Positions 1-10,048 of a DNA stretch of 64,000 bases are shown here, in pieces. The DNA comes from Bacillus thuringiensis (GTDB taxonomy: Bacteria > Bacillota > Bacilli > Bacillales > Bacillaceae_G). The stretch's first letter is position 1; each line of letters opens with the position of its first letter. Below the pieces are notes generated by a model. That model saw only the letters and a program-made list of their open reading frames with translations. It made no database searches and was not told where the DNA came from. Both the position numbers and the translations under genes were made by a program. The stretch spans positions 930,001 to 994,000 of the forward strand of contig NZ_JACYOF010000002.1 of NCBI RefSeq assembly GCF_014932895.1. Direction: 5' to 3'.

Positions 1-68
1 CTACATGCCCCTAAAATCATGCTCATCGCTACTGTTGATGCTACAAAAACTGGTATCTTTTTTTTCAT
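1..68 (-). CDS. OppA-like peptide-binding lipoprotein, N-terminal fragment
   Basis: Only the first 22 codons lie in the window; the gene runs off the left edge. The start is ATG at 68 on the minus strand, preceded by a strong ribosome binding site (GGAGGG, 75-80). The fragment is a lipoprotein signal peptide: basic MKKK, a hydrophobic stretch, then the lipobox ILGAC ending in the Cys to be lipidated. It closely resembles the first residues of the OppA at 6077-7732 (MKKKIP..., LLGAC). I infer a second oligopeptide-binding protein, since B. cereus group genomes carry many OppA paralogues. The rest of the protein is not visible, so another lipoprotein cannot be excluded. Confidence 0.6.
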   Translation of the reverse strand, partial: MKKKIPVFVASTVAMSMILGAC

Positions 69-472
69 ATTTCCACCCTCCAAAAAAATGTTAGCCCTTT
101 CATTTTTGAATAAAAAGAAATATATATATGTTCTAATAATTCATATTATACATACAAATATATTTTTTGTATATTTATATTTCTATTTCATTAAAATTTT
201 CTGTTTAAAAAACAAACCTTTGTAAACGTTTCATATTACCATTTAATCTGAACAAGGTGCCACAATCTATAGTTTTCGTATTTTTCTAAATTATCAGAGG
301 AAAATAAAATTTATATTTTATAATATTTTATGTATAATTATTCTCCTCTTTTTGTCATAAAATGAAGGTTTATTCATATTGAAAATATGTAGGCTAAAAT
401 GAGTGCAAAGGATAGAAAATTATGTTACGATACACTTTGCTAAAAATAGATATCGGTAAAGAGGGGACGGAC
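69..472. other. Intergenic region between divergent genes
   Basis: About 400 very AT-rich bases separate the left-edge lipoprotein gene (minus) from the MATE gene (plus). It must hold both promoters. The only clear sites are the two ribosome binding sites at its ends (75-80 and 461-466). An upstream in-frame ATG at 422 exists for the MATE gene but has no good ribosome binding site. I see no RNA gene or conserved operator here. Confidence 0.4.
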
Positions 473-1867
473 ATGACAGCAATTCACTCCAAAAATGGGC
501 CGACAGAAAAATTAAGTTTATTCTTATTAACATGGCCTATTTTTCTAGAAGTTTTTCTTTTTATGTTAATGGGGATCGCTGATACTTTCATGTTAAGTGC
601 ATTATCAGACGATGCTGTATCTGGGGTTGGTGCAGCGAATCAATATCTTCATATCGCTATTTTGGTACTAGAAGTCATCGGGAACGGCGCAGCTATCGTC
701 GTATCTCAATACCTCGGTTCCAAACGATTTATGGAGGCATCTAAAATATCAGCATTAGCAGTCACATTAAATTTAGTGGTTGGGCTCGTTATAAGCGCTG
801 TTTTTCTTTTATTTTCAAAACATATGATGATGGCAATGAACTTGCAAGGCGGTGTACTAACGTATGCACAAAGCTACTTATCCATCGTCGGAGGAGCTAT
901 CTTCCTTCAAGCTATTATTAACTCATTAGCCGCAATTATCCGTGTACACGGTTTTACAAAGCAAGCGATGTTTATTTCACTTGGAATGAACATTATTCAT
1001 ATCGCTGGAAACTACGTACTCATTTTCGGGAAATTTGGCTTCCCTGAACTCGGTGTGCAAGGGGCAGCAATTTCTTCTGCTATCAGCCGATTAATCGCAC
1101 TTATTGTGTTCTTCTGGTTACTATACCGCGTTATGGAATACCGTGTAAAATTACAATATTACTTCACTTTATCAAAAGAATACGTCGGGAAAATTTTAAA
1201 AATCGGCATTCCATCTGCATTTGAACAAGTCATGTATCAAGCTTGTCAAATTGTCTTCCTATATTACGCAACATACTTAGGAACAGAATCATTAGCTGCT
1301 AGACAATACGCTACTAACATCTCCATGTTCACTTATTTATTCGCAATTGCAATTGGTATGGGAACAGCAATTATTATTGGGCGCCTTGTTGGCGGTGGCG
1401 AAAAAGATGAAGCATATAAACGCGTATGGAAAAGTGTAAAATGGGCGATTGGCGTCACTTTATGTATGGTTGCTCTCGTTATTACATTCCGCACACAATT
1501 AATGGGGCTATTTACGGATAATCCTCATATTATCTCTCTAGGGGCAAGCGTTCTTTTATTAAGTATACTACTTGAAACGGGACGCACGATGAATATCGTC
1601 ATTATTAACTCACTTCGTGCAGCTGGCGATGCAAAATATCCAGTTTTAATCGGCGCATTTTCCATGGTATTAATGAGTTTACCGCTCGGTTACTTTTTCG
1701 TCTTCCATTTAGATATGGGACTCGTTGGTATTTGGCTAGCGATTGCTATCGACGAATGGACGCGTGCAATTATTATGTTCTTCCGCTGGAGAAGTAGAGC
1801 GTGGGAAAATTATGCACTTGTTAAGCCTGAGGAGCAAGATGAGAGTGTTTCTGTTCAGGCGCAGTAA
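473..1867 (+). CDS. MATE family multidrug/cation antiporter
   Basis: A 464-residue integral membrane protein with about 12 hydrophobic segments, the size and pattern of the MATE (multi-antimicrobial extrusion) family. Early residues LTWPIFLEVFLFMLMGIADT match the conserved first helix of MatE domains. A second similar segment near residue 240 (IGIPSAFEQVMYQ) begins the second MatE repeat. Such proteins expel cationic drugs in exchange for Na+ or H+. I chose ATG 473 because GAGGGG lies 7 bases upstream and the mature MatE start follows directly. It stands alone and converges on the opp operon. The substrate cannot be told from sequence. Confidence 0.88.
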   Translation: MTAIHSKNGPTEKLSLFLLTWPIFLEVFLFMLMGIADTFMLSALSDDAVSGVGAANQYLHIAILVLEVIGNGAAIVVSQYLGSKRFMEASKISALAVTLNLVVGLVISAVFLLFSKHMMMAMNLQGGVLTYAQSYLSIVGGAIFLQAIINSLAAIIRVHGFTKQAMFISLGMNIIHIAGNYVLIFGKFGFPELGVQGAAISSAISRLIALIVFFWLLYRVMEYRVKLQYYFTLSKEYVGKILKIGIPSAFEQVMYQACQIVFLYYATYLGTESLAARQYATNISMFTYLFAIAIGMGTAIIIGRLVGGGEKDEAYKRVWKSVKWAIGVTLCMVALVITFRTQLMGLFTDNPHIISLGASVLLLSILLETGRTMNIVIINSLRAAGDAKYPVLIGAFSMVLMSLPLGYFFVFHLDMGLVGIWLAIAIDEWTRAIIMFFRWRSRAWENYALVKPEEQDESVSVQAQ

Positions 1868-1975
1868 CAATTTCTTGATTAAAGAATCACCAATGGTAAA
1901 TAAAATTTATATCGGCAATTCTTTAAATATATCGATTTATTGACAAAGGTTTATAATATAAGTGTTTTATATAGT

Positions 1976-2015
1976 AAAAAAGCCATTCTTCCGTAAAAGA
2001 AGAATGGCTCTTTTT
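1976..2015. terminator. Bidirectional terminator between the MATE gene and oppF
   Basis: The inverted repeat AGCCATTCTTC / GAAGAATGGCT (1981-1991 and 1999-2009) is flanked by A-rich sequence on the left and CTTTTTC on the right. It can therefore stop transcription from both convergent genes. Confidence 0.85.
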
Positions 2016-2016
2016 C

Positions 2017-2952
2017 TTATTGATAGATTTCTTTATATTTCTTATACTCTGCTTCAGAACATAATACGAAATGTCCTGGGCGAATTTCGCGCATTGTTGG
2101 CACTTCACTACCATAATCATGCTGCGATGGGTCGTATACGATACGTTTACGATTGCGCTCATAATCTGGGTCTGGAAGCGGGATTGCTGATAATAGTGAT
2201 TTTGTATATGGATGAATTGGATTCGCATATAACTCATCACTTGTTGTTAGCTCAACGATTTGACCACGGTACATTACACCAATGCGATCACTAATGTATT
2301 TTACCATCGATAAATCATGGGCAATGAATAAGTATGTTAAGCCTTTTTCTCTTTGTAACTGTTTTAGCAAGTTTACAACTTGCGCCTGAATCGATACGTC
2401 AAGCGCTGAGATTGGCTCATCGGCAATGATAAATTCAGGCTCTACAGCAAGTGCACGAGCGATACCGATACGTTGACGTTGTCCACCCGAGAATTCATGT
2501 GGGAAACGGTTTGCGTGTTCTTTATTTAAACCAACTGTGTTTAACAGTTCATGAACACGATCCATACGCTCTTTCTTTCCTTTTGCTAGTCCGTGAATAT
2601 CAATACCTTCTGCGATAATATCCCCTACTGTCATACGAGGATTTAATGATGCATATGGATCTTGGAAAATCATTTGCATTTTACGGTTGAATTTCTTTAG
2701 TTCTGCGCGTGATTTCTTACCGTGTACATTTTCACCATCGAACAACACTTCACCAGCAGTTGCATCATATAAACGAATAATCGTTCTTCCAGTTGTTGAC
2801 TTACCACAACCAGATTCTCCTACAAGCCCGAATGTTTCTCCGCGGTAAATGTCAAATGAAATATCATTAACCGCTTTGACAACACCACCACTCACGTTAA
2901 AGTGTTGCTGTACATTTTTCACTTCAATTAATTTCTCACGTTGTTTAGTCAT
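2017..2952 (-). CDS. oppF: Oligopeptide ABC transporter ATP-binding protein OppF
   Basis: One of the two ATPase subunits that drive the Opp oligopeptide importer. About 311 residues with Walker A GESGCGKST near residue 45, signature FSGGQRQRIGIARAL near 150, Walker B ADEPISALD, and the C-terminal oligopeptide/dipeptide transporter extension around HPYTKSLLSAIP. It is the last gene of oppABCDF. A GTG codon at 2961 could also start it. I prefer ATG 2952 because AGGTG lies 6 bases upstream. This start overlaps the oppD stop by 8 bases, suggesting translational coupling. A bidirectional terminator follows at once. Confidence 0.93.
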   Translation of the reverse strand: MTKQREKLIEVKNVQQHFNVSGGVVKAVNDISFDIYRGETFGLVGESGCGKSTTGRTIIRLYDATAGEVLFDGENVHGKKSRAELKKFNRKMQMIFQDPYASLNPRMTVGDIIAEGIDIHGLAKGKKERMDRVHELLNTVGLNKEHANRFPHEFSGGQRQRIGIARALAVEPEFIIADEPISALDVSIQAQVVNLLKQLQREKGLTYLFIAHDLSMVKYISDRIGVMYRGQIVELTTSDELYANPIHPYTKSLLSAIPLPDPDYERNRKRIVYDPSQHDYGSEVPTMREIRPGHFVLCSEAEYKKYKEIYQ

Positions 2953-3988
2953 GTTGTTCACCTGCTTTCATTTGAAGAATACGTTTTTCAACAACTGCCG
3001 GCGGTTTTACTTCTGGAGCTTGCTCATGAAGTAACCAAGTCGCCGCATAGTGTGTATCGCTTACTTTAAATAAAGGTGGTTCCATTTCAAAATCAATTTT
3101 CAGCGCCTGTGGGTTACGTGGTGCAAAGGCATCCCCCTTAGGTGGCTTTAGTAAATCTGGAGGCGTTCCAGGGATTGCGTATAACTCTTCCTCTGATCCA
3201 TCTAAGCTTGGCATAGATGCGATTAAGCCCCATGTGTACGGATGTTTTGGATTGTAGAAAATTTCATCTACAGTTCCAATTTCAACAACTTTACCAGCAT
3301 ACATAACCGCAACTCGGTCAGCAACGTTTGCTACTACACCTAAGTCATGCGTAATAAAAATGATTGCTGCTTCTGTCTTTTGCTGAATGTCTTTCATAAG
3401 CTCTAAAATTTGCGCCTGAATTGTAACGTCTAGCGCTGTTGTCGGCTCATCGGCAATTAATAATTTCGGGTTACAAGCTAACGCCATCGCAATAACCACA
3501 CGCTGTCTCATACCACCTGAGAATTGGTGAGGATATTGTTTTAAGCGAGCTTCTGGATTTGGAATACCTACAAGGTCGATTAATTCTAACGCAACTTTAC
3601 GTGCGTCTGCTTTACTCATCCCTTGGTGTTTAATAAGACCTTCCATAATTTGATTACCAATTGTCATCGTTGGGTTTAAAGATGTCATAGGATCTTGGAA
3701 AATCATCGCGATATCTTTACCACGTACTTGCTGCATTTCTTTTTCTGTTAATTTTGTTAAATCACGACCATCAAATACAATTTCTCCATTTTTAATACGA
3801 CCTGGAGGATTTGGGATTAATCCCATTAGCGCTTTAGAAGTAACGGATTTCCCAGAACCAGATTCCCCTACAATCGCTAATGTTTCCCCTTTTTTTAAAT
3901 CAAAAGTAACTCCGCGCACTGCTTGTACTTCACCTGCATGTGTATCAAAGGAGACTTGCAAATCTTTTACCTCTAGCAATGTTTTCAT
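2945..3988 (-). CDS. oppD: Oligopeptide ABC transporter ATP-binding protein OppD
   Basis: The 347-residue partner ATPase of OppF. Walker [10 protein letters not shown] near residue 40, Q-loop region [14 protein letters not shown], signature [15 protein letters not shown] near 155, Walker [13 protein letters not shown], and the H-loop [10 protein letters not shown]. The C-terminal extension includes HPYTWGL and a PPD(L)LKPP stretch typical of peptide and nickel transporters. ATG 3988 follows GAGGGGAG. It lies 18 bases after oppC and overlaps oppF, all in one operon. Confidence 0.93.
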   Translation of the reverse strand: MKTLLEVKDLQVSFDTHAGEVQAVRGVTFDLKKGETLAIVGESGSGKSVTSKALMGLIPNPPGRIKNGEIVFDGRDLTKLTEKEMQQVRGKDIAMIFQDPMTSLNPTMTIGNQIMEGLIKHQGMSKADARKVALELIDLVGIPNPEARLKQYPHQFSGGMRQRVVIAMALACNPKLLIADEPTTALDVTIQAQILELMKDIQQKTEAAIIFITHDLGVVANVADRVAVMYAGKVVEIGTVDEIFYNPKHPYTWGLIASMPSLDGSEEELYAIPGTPPDLLKPPKGDAFAPRNPQALKIDFEMEPPLFKVSDTHYAATWLLHEQAPEVKPPAVVEKRILQMKAGEQHD

Positions 3989-4006
3989 TTTTACTTCTCC
4001 CCTCTT

Positions 4007-5023
4007 TTACTTACGCATTTTTGGATCTAACGCGTCGCGTAATCCGTCTGCCATTAAGTTAAATGCTAAGATTAACATACTGATGACAACCGCAGGGATG
4101 AACATCATATGTGGATACGTTTGAATAGATTTATAACCATCATTTACAAGAGAACCAAGTGATGCGAACGGTGGCTGAATACCAAGTCCGATGAAACTTA
4201 AGAATGCCTCACCAAACACCGCTGAAGGAATTGTAAACATTGTCATTACGATAATAGGTCCCATTACGTTTGGAATTAAATGCTTCACAATTAATTGTGT
4301 GTTCGTTGCACCTAATGTACGAGATGCTAATACATATTCTTGATTTTTTAATTTTAGGATTTGTCCACGAACGATACGCGACATCCCTATCCAACCTGTA
4401 ATCGCCATCGCGAGTGTAATCGACCATATACCTGATCCCATAATGATTACCATTAAAATAACAATGATTAAGTATGGAATACCGTTAATAATCTCCATAA
4501 TACGTTGCATAATATTATCTACTCTACCGCCATAGAACGCTGAAATACCTCCGTATGCAACCCCAATTACTAAGTCAATTGCTGCTGCTAAAAGAGCGAT
4601 ATATAATGATACACGTGTACCTTCCCATGTTCTTGTCCATAAATCACGGCCAAGATCATCTGTACCAAACCAGAAGTACTCTTTAATATCACGTTTTGCA
4701 TATTGATCAACACCATATTGATCTGTACCGTCAAATGGTAACCAATGAACATTTTCAATAACAGGAATTTTTGGTGGTAATTTTGCACGACCTAAGTCTT
4801 GCTCTTTATACGAGTGTTTACTTATCATCGGTCCAAAAAGTGCTAATAGTGCAATGAGAACTAGCAATACAAGACCTATCATCGCACCTTTATGTTGGAA
4901 CAAACGTCTTCTTACATCTTGCCAAAACGTTAAGCTTGGACGGGCAATGACTTCATTATCAACATTATTTTGATTAGCTTGTTGAAATAAATCTGGAGAT
5001 AATTTTTGTACATCTTTCATCAT
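4007..5023 (-). CDS. oppC: Oligopeptide ABC transporter permease OppC
   Basis: A 338-residue inner-membrane permease forming the peptide channel with OppB. It has an N-terminal cytoplasmic arm, a first membrane helix near residues 45-65, an extracytoplasmic loop and about five further helices in a BPD_transp_1 domain. The EAA-type loop that docks the ATPases is at EYVLASRTLGA. The start overlaps the oppB stop as ATGA, with GGGAGGG inside the end of oppB, so the two are translationally coupled. MM at the start leaves ATG 5020 as an alternative. Confidence 0.92.
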   Translation of the reverse strand: MMKDVQKLSPDLFQQANQNNVDNEVIARPSLTFWQDVRRRLFQHKGAMIGLVLLVLIALLALFGPMISKHSYKEQDLGRAKLPPKIPVIENVHWLPFDGTDQYGVDQYAKRDIKEYFWFGTDDLGRDLWTRTWEGTRVSLYIALLAAAIDLVIGVAYGGISAFYGGRVDNIMQRIMEIINGIPYLIIVILMVIIMGSGIWSITLAMAITGWIGMSRIVRGQILKLKNQEYVLASRTLGATNTQLIVKHLIPNVMGPIIVMTMFTIPSAVFGEAFLSFIGLGIQPPFASLGSLVNDGYKSIQTYPHMMFIPAVVISMLILAFNLMADGLRDALDPKMRK

Positions 5024-5949
5024 TTTTTCCCTCCCGCTAAACGAATACGAGGATCAATAATTCCGTATAAAATATCGACTATGAAAATAACTAAAATAAA
5101 GATGGCACTATAGAAAATCGTAGTTCCCATAATAACTGTATAGTCATTTAAAGTAATCGATTTAACGAATTGTTCCCCAAGTCCTGGTACAGCATAAATT
5201 TGCTCAATAACAAGTGTCCCTGTAATTAATGCAGCGACCATTGGTCCTAAAATTGTCACAACTGGAATTAAAGCGTTACGAAGTGCGTGTTTTACAATGA
5301 TAACACCTTGACTAATTCCTTTTGCTTTTGCTGTTAAAATATAATCAGACTGCATAACTTCAATTAATTCTGCACGAGCGAAACGTGCGATTGTTGCGAT
5401 AACTGCCATCGATAATGCAATTGTAGGCATTACTGTATACTCTGGCCCTTTCCAGAATGCTACTGGGAACCAACCAAGTTTTACCCCTACGAAATATTGT
5501 AGTAATGCGGCAAATACGAATGATGGTACCGACATTCCGAGTACCGAAATAACTGTTGCACTATAATCCACCCACGTATTATTACGAAGAGCGGCAACAA
5601 TCCCTAAAATTAACCCGATAAATGTTCCTAATATGATCGCTTGTAAACCTAGTTGTGCTGATGGTCCAATACGATCCACAATCATGTCTGTTACTGGGCG
5701 GTTATCATATTGGAATGATACCCCTAAATCACCTTTTGCTAAGTTACCTAAGTAACGTGCGTATTGAACTGGTACCGGATCATTCAATCCGTATTTTTCA
5801 AGAATGATTTCCTTTTGTGCCGGTGATAGCTTCTCCTGGTTTTTAAGCGGAGAACCCGGAAGTAATTTCATCAAAAAGAAAGTCAGTGTAGTAATTAAAA
5901 ATAATGTCAAAGCCATGTACACGAAACGTTTTAATACATAACGTCCCAT
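5020..5949 (-). CDS. oppB: Oligopeptide ABC transporter permease OppB
   Basis: A 309-residue membrane permease, partner of OppC. It begins MGRYVLKRFVYM, the usual OppB N-terminus, then has one helix, a short external segment (LPGSPL) and a BPD_transp_1 domain. The EAA loop is at DYILTAKAKG. A longer frame reaches 5982, but ATG 5949 has GGGGAGGTG 7 bases upstream and matches the family start. About 127 bases separate it from oppA, including a weak hairpin that may lower expression of the distal genes relative to oppA. Confidence 0.92.
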   Translation of the reverse strand: MGRYVLKRFVYMALTLFLITTLTFFLMKLLPGSPLKNQEKLSPAQKEIILEKYGLNDPVPVQYARYLGNLAKGDLGVSFQYDNRPVTDMIVDRIGPSAQLGLQAIILGTFIGLILGIVAALRNNTWVDYSATVISVLGMSVPSFVFAALLQYFVGVKLGWFPVAFWKGPEYTVMPTIALSMAVIATIARFARAELIEVMQSDYILTAKAKGISQGVIIVKHALRNALIPVVTILGPMVAALITGTLVIEQIYAVPGLGEQFVKSITLNDYTVIMGTTIFYSAIFILVIFIVDILYGIIDPRIRLAGGKK

Positions 5950-6019
5950 AGTTAAGCACCTCCCCGTTTTTCTCAAAAGCAATAAGATAGTTTAAAATAT
6001 TCTTACTTTTATTTTTTTA

Positions 6020-6052
6020 AAATAAGAGCATATGCCCATCATAGGCATATAC
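6020..6052 (-). terminator. Weak hairpin between oppA and oppB, possible attenuator
   Basis: The stem ATATGCC / GGCATAT (6030-6036 and 6044-6050) lies after oppA, followed on the minus strand by the T-rich run TTATTTTAAAAAAA. It is too weak for a full terminator. Partial termination would give the usual excess of binding protein over transporter. The role is inferred. Confidence 0.4.
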
Positions 6053-6076
6053 CCTTGTAAACGATGGAAAAAAAGA

Positions 6077-7732
6077 TTATTTTTGTTCAACAGATGCCCA
6101 TTTGTAAGTTAATTTACCACCATAGTTGATTGGGATAATATCTTTTACAGCACCTTTTACTACATACGCTGAACCTTTTTGGAAGATCGGAGCGATTACC
6201 GCATCCTCTTTAACTAGCATTTTTTCTACTTCTAAAAGGTTGTTCCAGCGAGTTTGTAAATCTTTTGTATCTGTTTTAGCTTTTAGGATTAACTCATCAT
6301 ATTTCGGATTAGAATACCCTGTTTTATTTTGAGACCCATTTGTCACAAACATATCTAAATATGAGATTGGATCTGGGAAGTCTGGACTCCAAATACCAAA
6401 CGCAATATCATATTGCTGAGAATCTTCTAATTTATTTTTTTGAGCGAATGGCTGTTGTTTCATTTTAATCGTTAAACCAGGTAAGTTCTTTTCCATCTCA
6501 CCTTTTAAGAATTCGCCAACCTTTTTAGCATCTTCATTATCAAAGTTTAAGAATTCTAGTTCGATTTTATCAGTGCCAAGCTCTTTCTTCGCTGTTTCCC
6601 AAAGCTTTTTCGCTTCTTTTGGATTCGTTTCAACTAACTTTCCATTTTCAGCTCGGAAGTCTTTTTTATTCGGACCTTCAGCGAAATCTTTTCCAACAAA
6701 TCCGTAGGCTCCAATTGCACCGTTATTTAAAATAACTTTTGCAATGTTATCACGGTCAAAGGACATTGAAATTGCTTTTCTTAAGTTCTTATTACTTAAG
6801 TACTGATTACTTTGATTAAATCTTAAGTAAGCAACCCCGGCTTCTTTTCTTGTTTGGAATTCTGGGCTTTGTCTAAACTTATCAACAAATTCAGACGTTA
6901 AAGCCGCACGATCAATCGCATTTGTCTCATATAAATTTACATCAGTTGCTGTATTTTTTACAATATTAAAATTGATTTCTTCGATTTTAACCGTTTTATT
7001 ATCCCAATATGATGGGTTCTTCTTAAACTGGAAGCTTTGCTCATGTTTCCAATCACTCATAACGAATGGCCCATTATATAATGTTGTATTTGCCTCTAAT
7101 CCAAACTTATCACCTTGTGCTTTTACAAAGTTTTCATTTAGTGGATAAAATACTGGATACACTGTTAAATCAACAAAGTAAGGAACGGGATTATCTAATT
7201 CCACTTCTAATGTATAATCATCAATCGCTTTTACACCTAATTGGTCAGCAGGTAATTCTTTTTTATGAATCTTCTCTGCATTTTTAATATCAAACATAAT
7301 GTACGAATACGTTGCTTTAGTATCTGGATTTACTGCTCTTTTCCACGAATACACAAAGTCTTTAGCTGTTACAGGTTCCCCATTCGACCATTTCGCATCT
7401 TTTCTTAATTTAAATATGTATTTCTTCCCATCATCTAGCTTTTGAACATCTTCAGCAACTCCAGGCATTCTCTTTTGATCTTTGCCAATACGATACAATC
7501 CTTCCATCGTATTATTTAATGCTGTAGAAGATGCAGAGTCAGATGCTAATGATGCATCCATTGACGGAATTTCAGATAACTCTGTTAAATTAAGAATCTG
7601 TTTTCCATTACTACTACTCGTAGCGTTCTCTTTCCCTTTTGCTTTTGCGTCATCTTTTTGGTAGCTACACGCGCCCAGCAACATACTTGCAGTTAAAGTC
7701 GATGCAAGTAATAACGGTATCTTTTTCTTCAT
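6077..7732 (-). CDS. oppA: Oligopeptide-binding lipoprotein OppA
   Basis: The 551-residue extracellular receptor of the Opp importer, held to the membrane by a lipid on Cys22 (lipobox LLGAC). The mature part is a bacterial extracellular solute-binding family 5 domain, with landmarks NNTMEGLYRIG, KLRKDAKWSNGEPVTAKDFVYSWK (spanning residues about 110-132) and a hinge region DPISYLDMFVTNGSQN. It is the first gene of oppABCDF and delivers peptides to OppBC. In bacilli Opp also imports signalling peptides of the Phr/PapR type. That role is known for the family but is not shown here. The start ATG 7732 has GGGGAGG upstream. Confidence 0.95.
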   Translation of the reverse strand: MKKKIPLLLASTLTASMLLGACSYQKDDAKAKGKENATSSSNGKQILNLTELSEIPSMDASLASDSASSTALNNTMEGLYRIGKDQKRMPGVAEDVQKLDDGKKYIFKLRKDAKWSNGEPVTAKDFVYSWKRAVNPDTKATYSYIMFDIKNAEKIHKKELPADQLGVKAIDDYTLEVELDNPVPYFVDLTVYPVFYPLNENFVKAQGDKFGLEANTTLYNGPFVMSDWKHEQSFQFKKNPSYWDNKTVKIEEINFNIVKNTATDVNLYETNAIDRAALTSEFVDKFRQSPEFQTRKEAGVAYLRFNQSNQYLSNKNLRKAISMSFDRDNIAKVILNNGAIGAYGFVGKDFAEGPNKKDFRAENGKLVETNPKEAKKLWETAKKELGTDKIELEFLNFDNEDAKKVGEFLKGEMEKNLPGLTIKMKQQPFAQKNKLEDSQQYDIAFGIWSPDFPDPISYLDMFVTNGSQNKTGYSNPKYDELILKAKTDTKDLQTRWNNLLEVEKMLVKEDAVIAPIFQKGSAYVVKGAVKDIIPINYGGKLTYKWASVEQK

Positions 7733-8051
7733 GTTATGTTGCCTCCCCTAATTGCACTTCCTGTACCCTCACTTGTTAAAAAGTAGAATTGAAAGAATAA
7801 TCTCCAAGTTTCTACAATTTTCATTATACATATAATACGACGATTGTGAATATAGTTTTTTGTTTTTTTGTTAAAATTTTTAATAAAATTTTTATATTTT
7901 TATTTTTCTGTAAAGGGATACGTTATCATTGCTACCATCATCTTAAAATCAGACCTCTAATTGCGTATAATTTTCAAAAAATTATTTCTAGTACTTATTA
8001 TAGCTTTTATAGTATAATAATTCTAGTAATATTTTGACGGAGGGGAATATT
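7733..8051. other. Divergent intergenic region oppA / DUF3899
   Basis: About 320 AT-rich bases holding the promoters for oppA (minus) and the DUF3899 gene (plus). The one notable site is a CodY-like palindrome at 7969-7983, listed separately. An antisense open frame across 7846-8037 is low-complexity Phe/Ile and is not considered a gene. Confidence 0.4.
7969..7983. promoter_or_regulatory. CodY-box-like sequence
   Basis: AATTTTCAAAAAATT matches the CodY consensus AATTTTCWGAAAATT at 14 of 15 positions. CodY represses many peptide uptake genes in Gram-positive bacteria. The site is 237 bases upstream of oppA and about 70 bases upstream of the DUF3899 start. In such AT-rich DNA a chance match is quite possible. 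Confidence 0.35.
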
Positions 8052-8432
8052 TTGAATAAAGTTTTTTTTCATACTTGTATACTAATTTTTGTAGCGATAA
8101 TCACTTCTAGTATTGGCGCATTTCTCGTTTCACCTCAATTTTTGTTGAACTTTGTCAATATCTCGTTTTATATCGCACTATTTTTTATTCTCATAGGTGG
8201 TTTTTTATTCATATTTCAAAATGGATTTTTCAACGTAACTCTTTATGCCTTCCAAAAAGTATTTGGTACGAACAAAAAAATAGACTCTTTAATCGAAGAA
8301 TCTGAAGAACCTGTTAATAAGAAAGAACGTATTTATAAAACATATTCATTCAAATGGACATATCCTATTTGTATTACAGGTATCATACTCGGGGTATTCT
8401 CTACCCTTATCAGCTTTACTATTTTGATGTAG
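8052..8432 (+). CDS. DUF3899-type small membrane protein
   Basis: A 126-residue protein with three hydrophobic segments (residues about 5-27, 35-58 and 103-125) and a charged middle (KKIDSLIEESEEPVNKKER). It resembles the DUF3899 family found between opp and trpS in B. cereus group genomes; function unknown. I chose TTG 8052 because GGAGGGG lies 6 bases upstream. An ATG at 8034 lies upstream of that site and would leave it inside the coding region. It is read toward trpS but separated by the T-box leader. Confidence 0.65.
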   Translation: MNKVFFHTCILIFVAIITSSIGAFLVSPQFLLNFVNISFYIALFFILIGGFLFIFQNGFFNVTLYAFQKVFGTNKKIDSLIEESEEPVNKKERIYKTYSFKWTYPICITGIILGVFSTLISFTILM

Positions 8433-8539
8433 TTTGCAAACACTATCCCATATGATATAATAATCAGCAAAACATTTTGTTATAAAACTTTAGTTCTTTC
8501 ATATTAAAAGAGCTCAGTTAACAATAAATAAATTTATAT

Positions 8540-8782
8540 GTATGCGATGATAAAGAAGAGTACATATTGAGGCAGTTTCAGAGAGCTTGTGGCTGGTGTG
8601 AACAAGTAATTGCGCAATATGGAATGGGCTTTTGAGCACCAAACCGAACCGAAAGTAGTAGGCTTTGGCGTTATATCCAAACGTTATTATGGATTAAAGA
8701 GATTTCACAGTAGTGAAATAATTAGGGTGGTACCGCGGTCCATTCGTCCCTATAGTTTTTGGGGATGAATGGGCTTTTTTGT
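8540..8782 (+). promoter_or_regulatory. T-box riboswitch (tryptophan) of trpS
   Basis: A complete T-box leader. Stem I includes AGAGAGC and GGCTGGTGTGAAC. The likely specifier codon is TGG at 8625-8627 (in GAATGGGCTTTTGAGCACC), which reads tryptophan. The antiterminator T-box core AGGGTGGTACCGCGG is at 8724-8738. The competing terminator pairs CCATTCGTCCC with GGGGATGAATGG and ends in TTTTTT by 8780. Uncharged tRNA(Trp) binding should favour the antiterminator and raise trpS expression. Confidence 0.93.
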
Positions 8783-8817
8783 TTGTCTTCTCTTCCCTAT
8801 CACGCATTCAATTTTAG

Positions 8818-9819
<1,002 letters not shown>

Positions 9820-9826
9820 TATAAAA

Positions 9827-10017
9827 AGCTCCGGCAGCTCGTTCAGCGCTGCCGGAGCTGGATTTCTACACGACTGCTTAGCCCTGACGGCTAAGGTTCT
9901 TTCCCACAGAAGGTTCTTAGACGCGAAGGGCTAGGAGCCGAAGCTGGATTTCTACAAAAGCGCAGGCGGCTCGTTCAGAATGTGAAGGCGTGAAGCCGCT
10001 GGAGCTAGATTACTACA
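9827..10017. repeat. Imperfect repeat/hairpin array between trpS and yjbA
   Basis: This GC-richer stretch holds a 12-bp perfect stem (AGCTCCGGCAGC / GCTGCCGGAGCT, 9827-9838 and 9848-9859), a second hairpin CTTAGCC / GGCTAAG near 9878-9897, and three copies of AGCTGGATTTCTACA (9856-9870, 9942-9956; third, 10003-10017, with two changes). GCTCGTTCAG occurs twice (9837-9846 and 9969-9978). No reading frame fits. It looks like a dispersed palindromic repeat of Bacillales. On the minus strand the first stem is followed by TTTTTAT, so it may also act as a terminator. Confidence 0.6.
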
Positions 10018-10021
10018 AATT

Positions 10022-10048
10022 AAAAAACCGCCAATTGGCGGTTTTTTA
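10022..10048. terminator. Bidirectional terminator after yjbA
   Basis: AAAAAACCGCC / GGCGGTTTTTT around an AATT core forms a compact hairpin with U-runs on both strands. It begins inside the yjbA stop codon. Confidence 0.8.

Noticed and set aside
2017..7732. Nickel or dipeptide importer instead of Opp
   Set aside because: The gene order A-B-C-D-F, the OppA features and the position next to trpS all match the oligopeptide system.
7846..8037. Plus-strand frame of 63 codons upstream of DUF3899
   Set aside because: Low-complexity Phe/Ile/Lys from AT-rich promoter DNA; no ribosome binding site.
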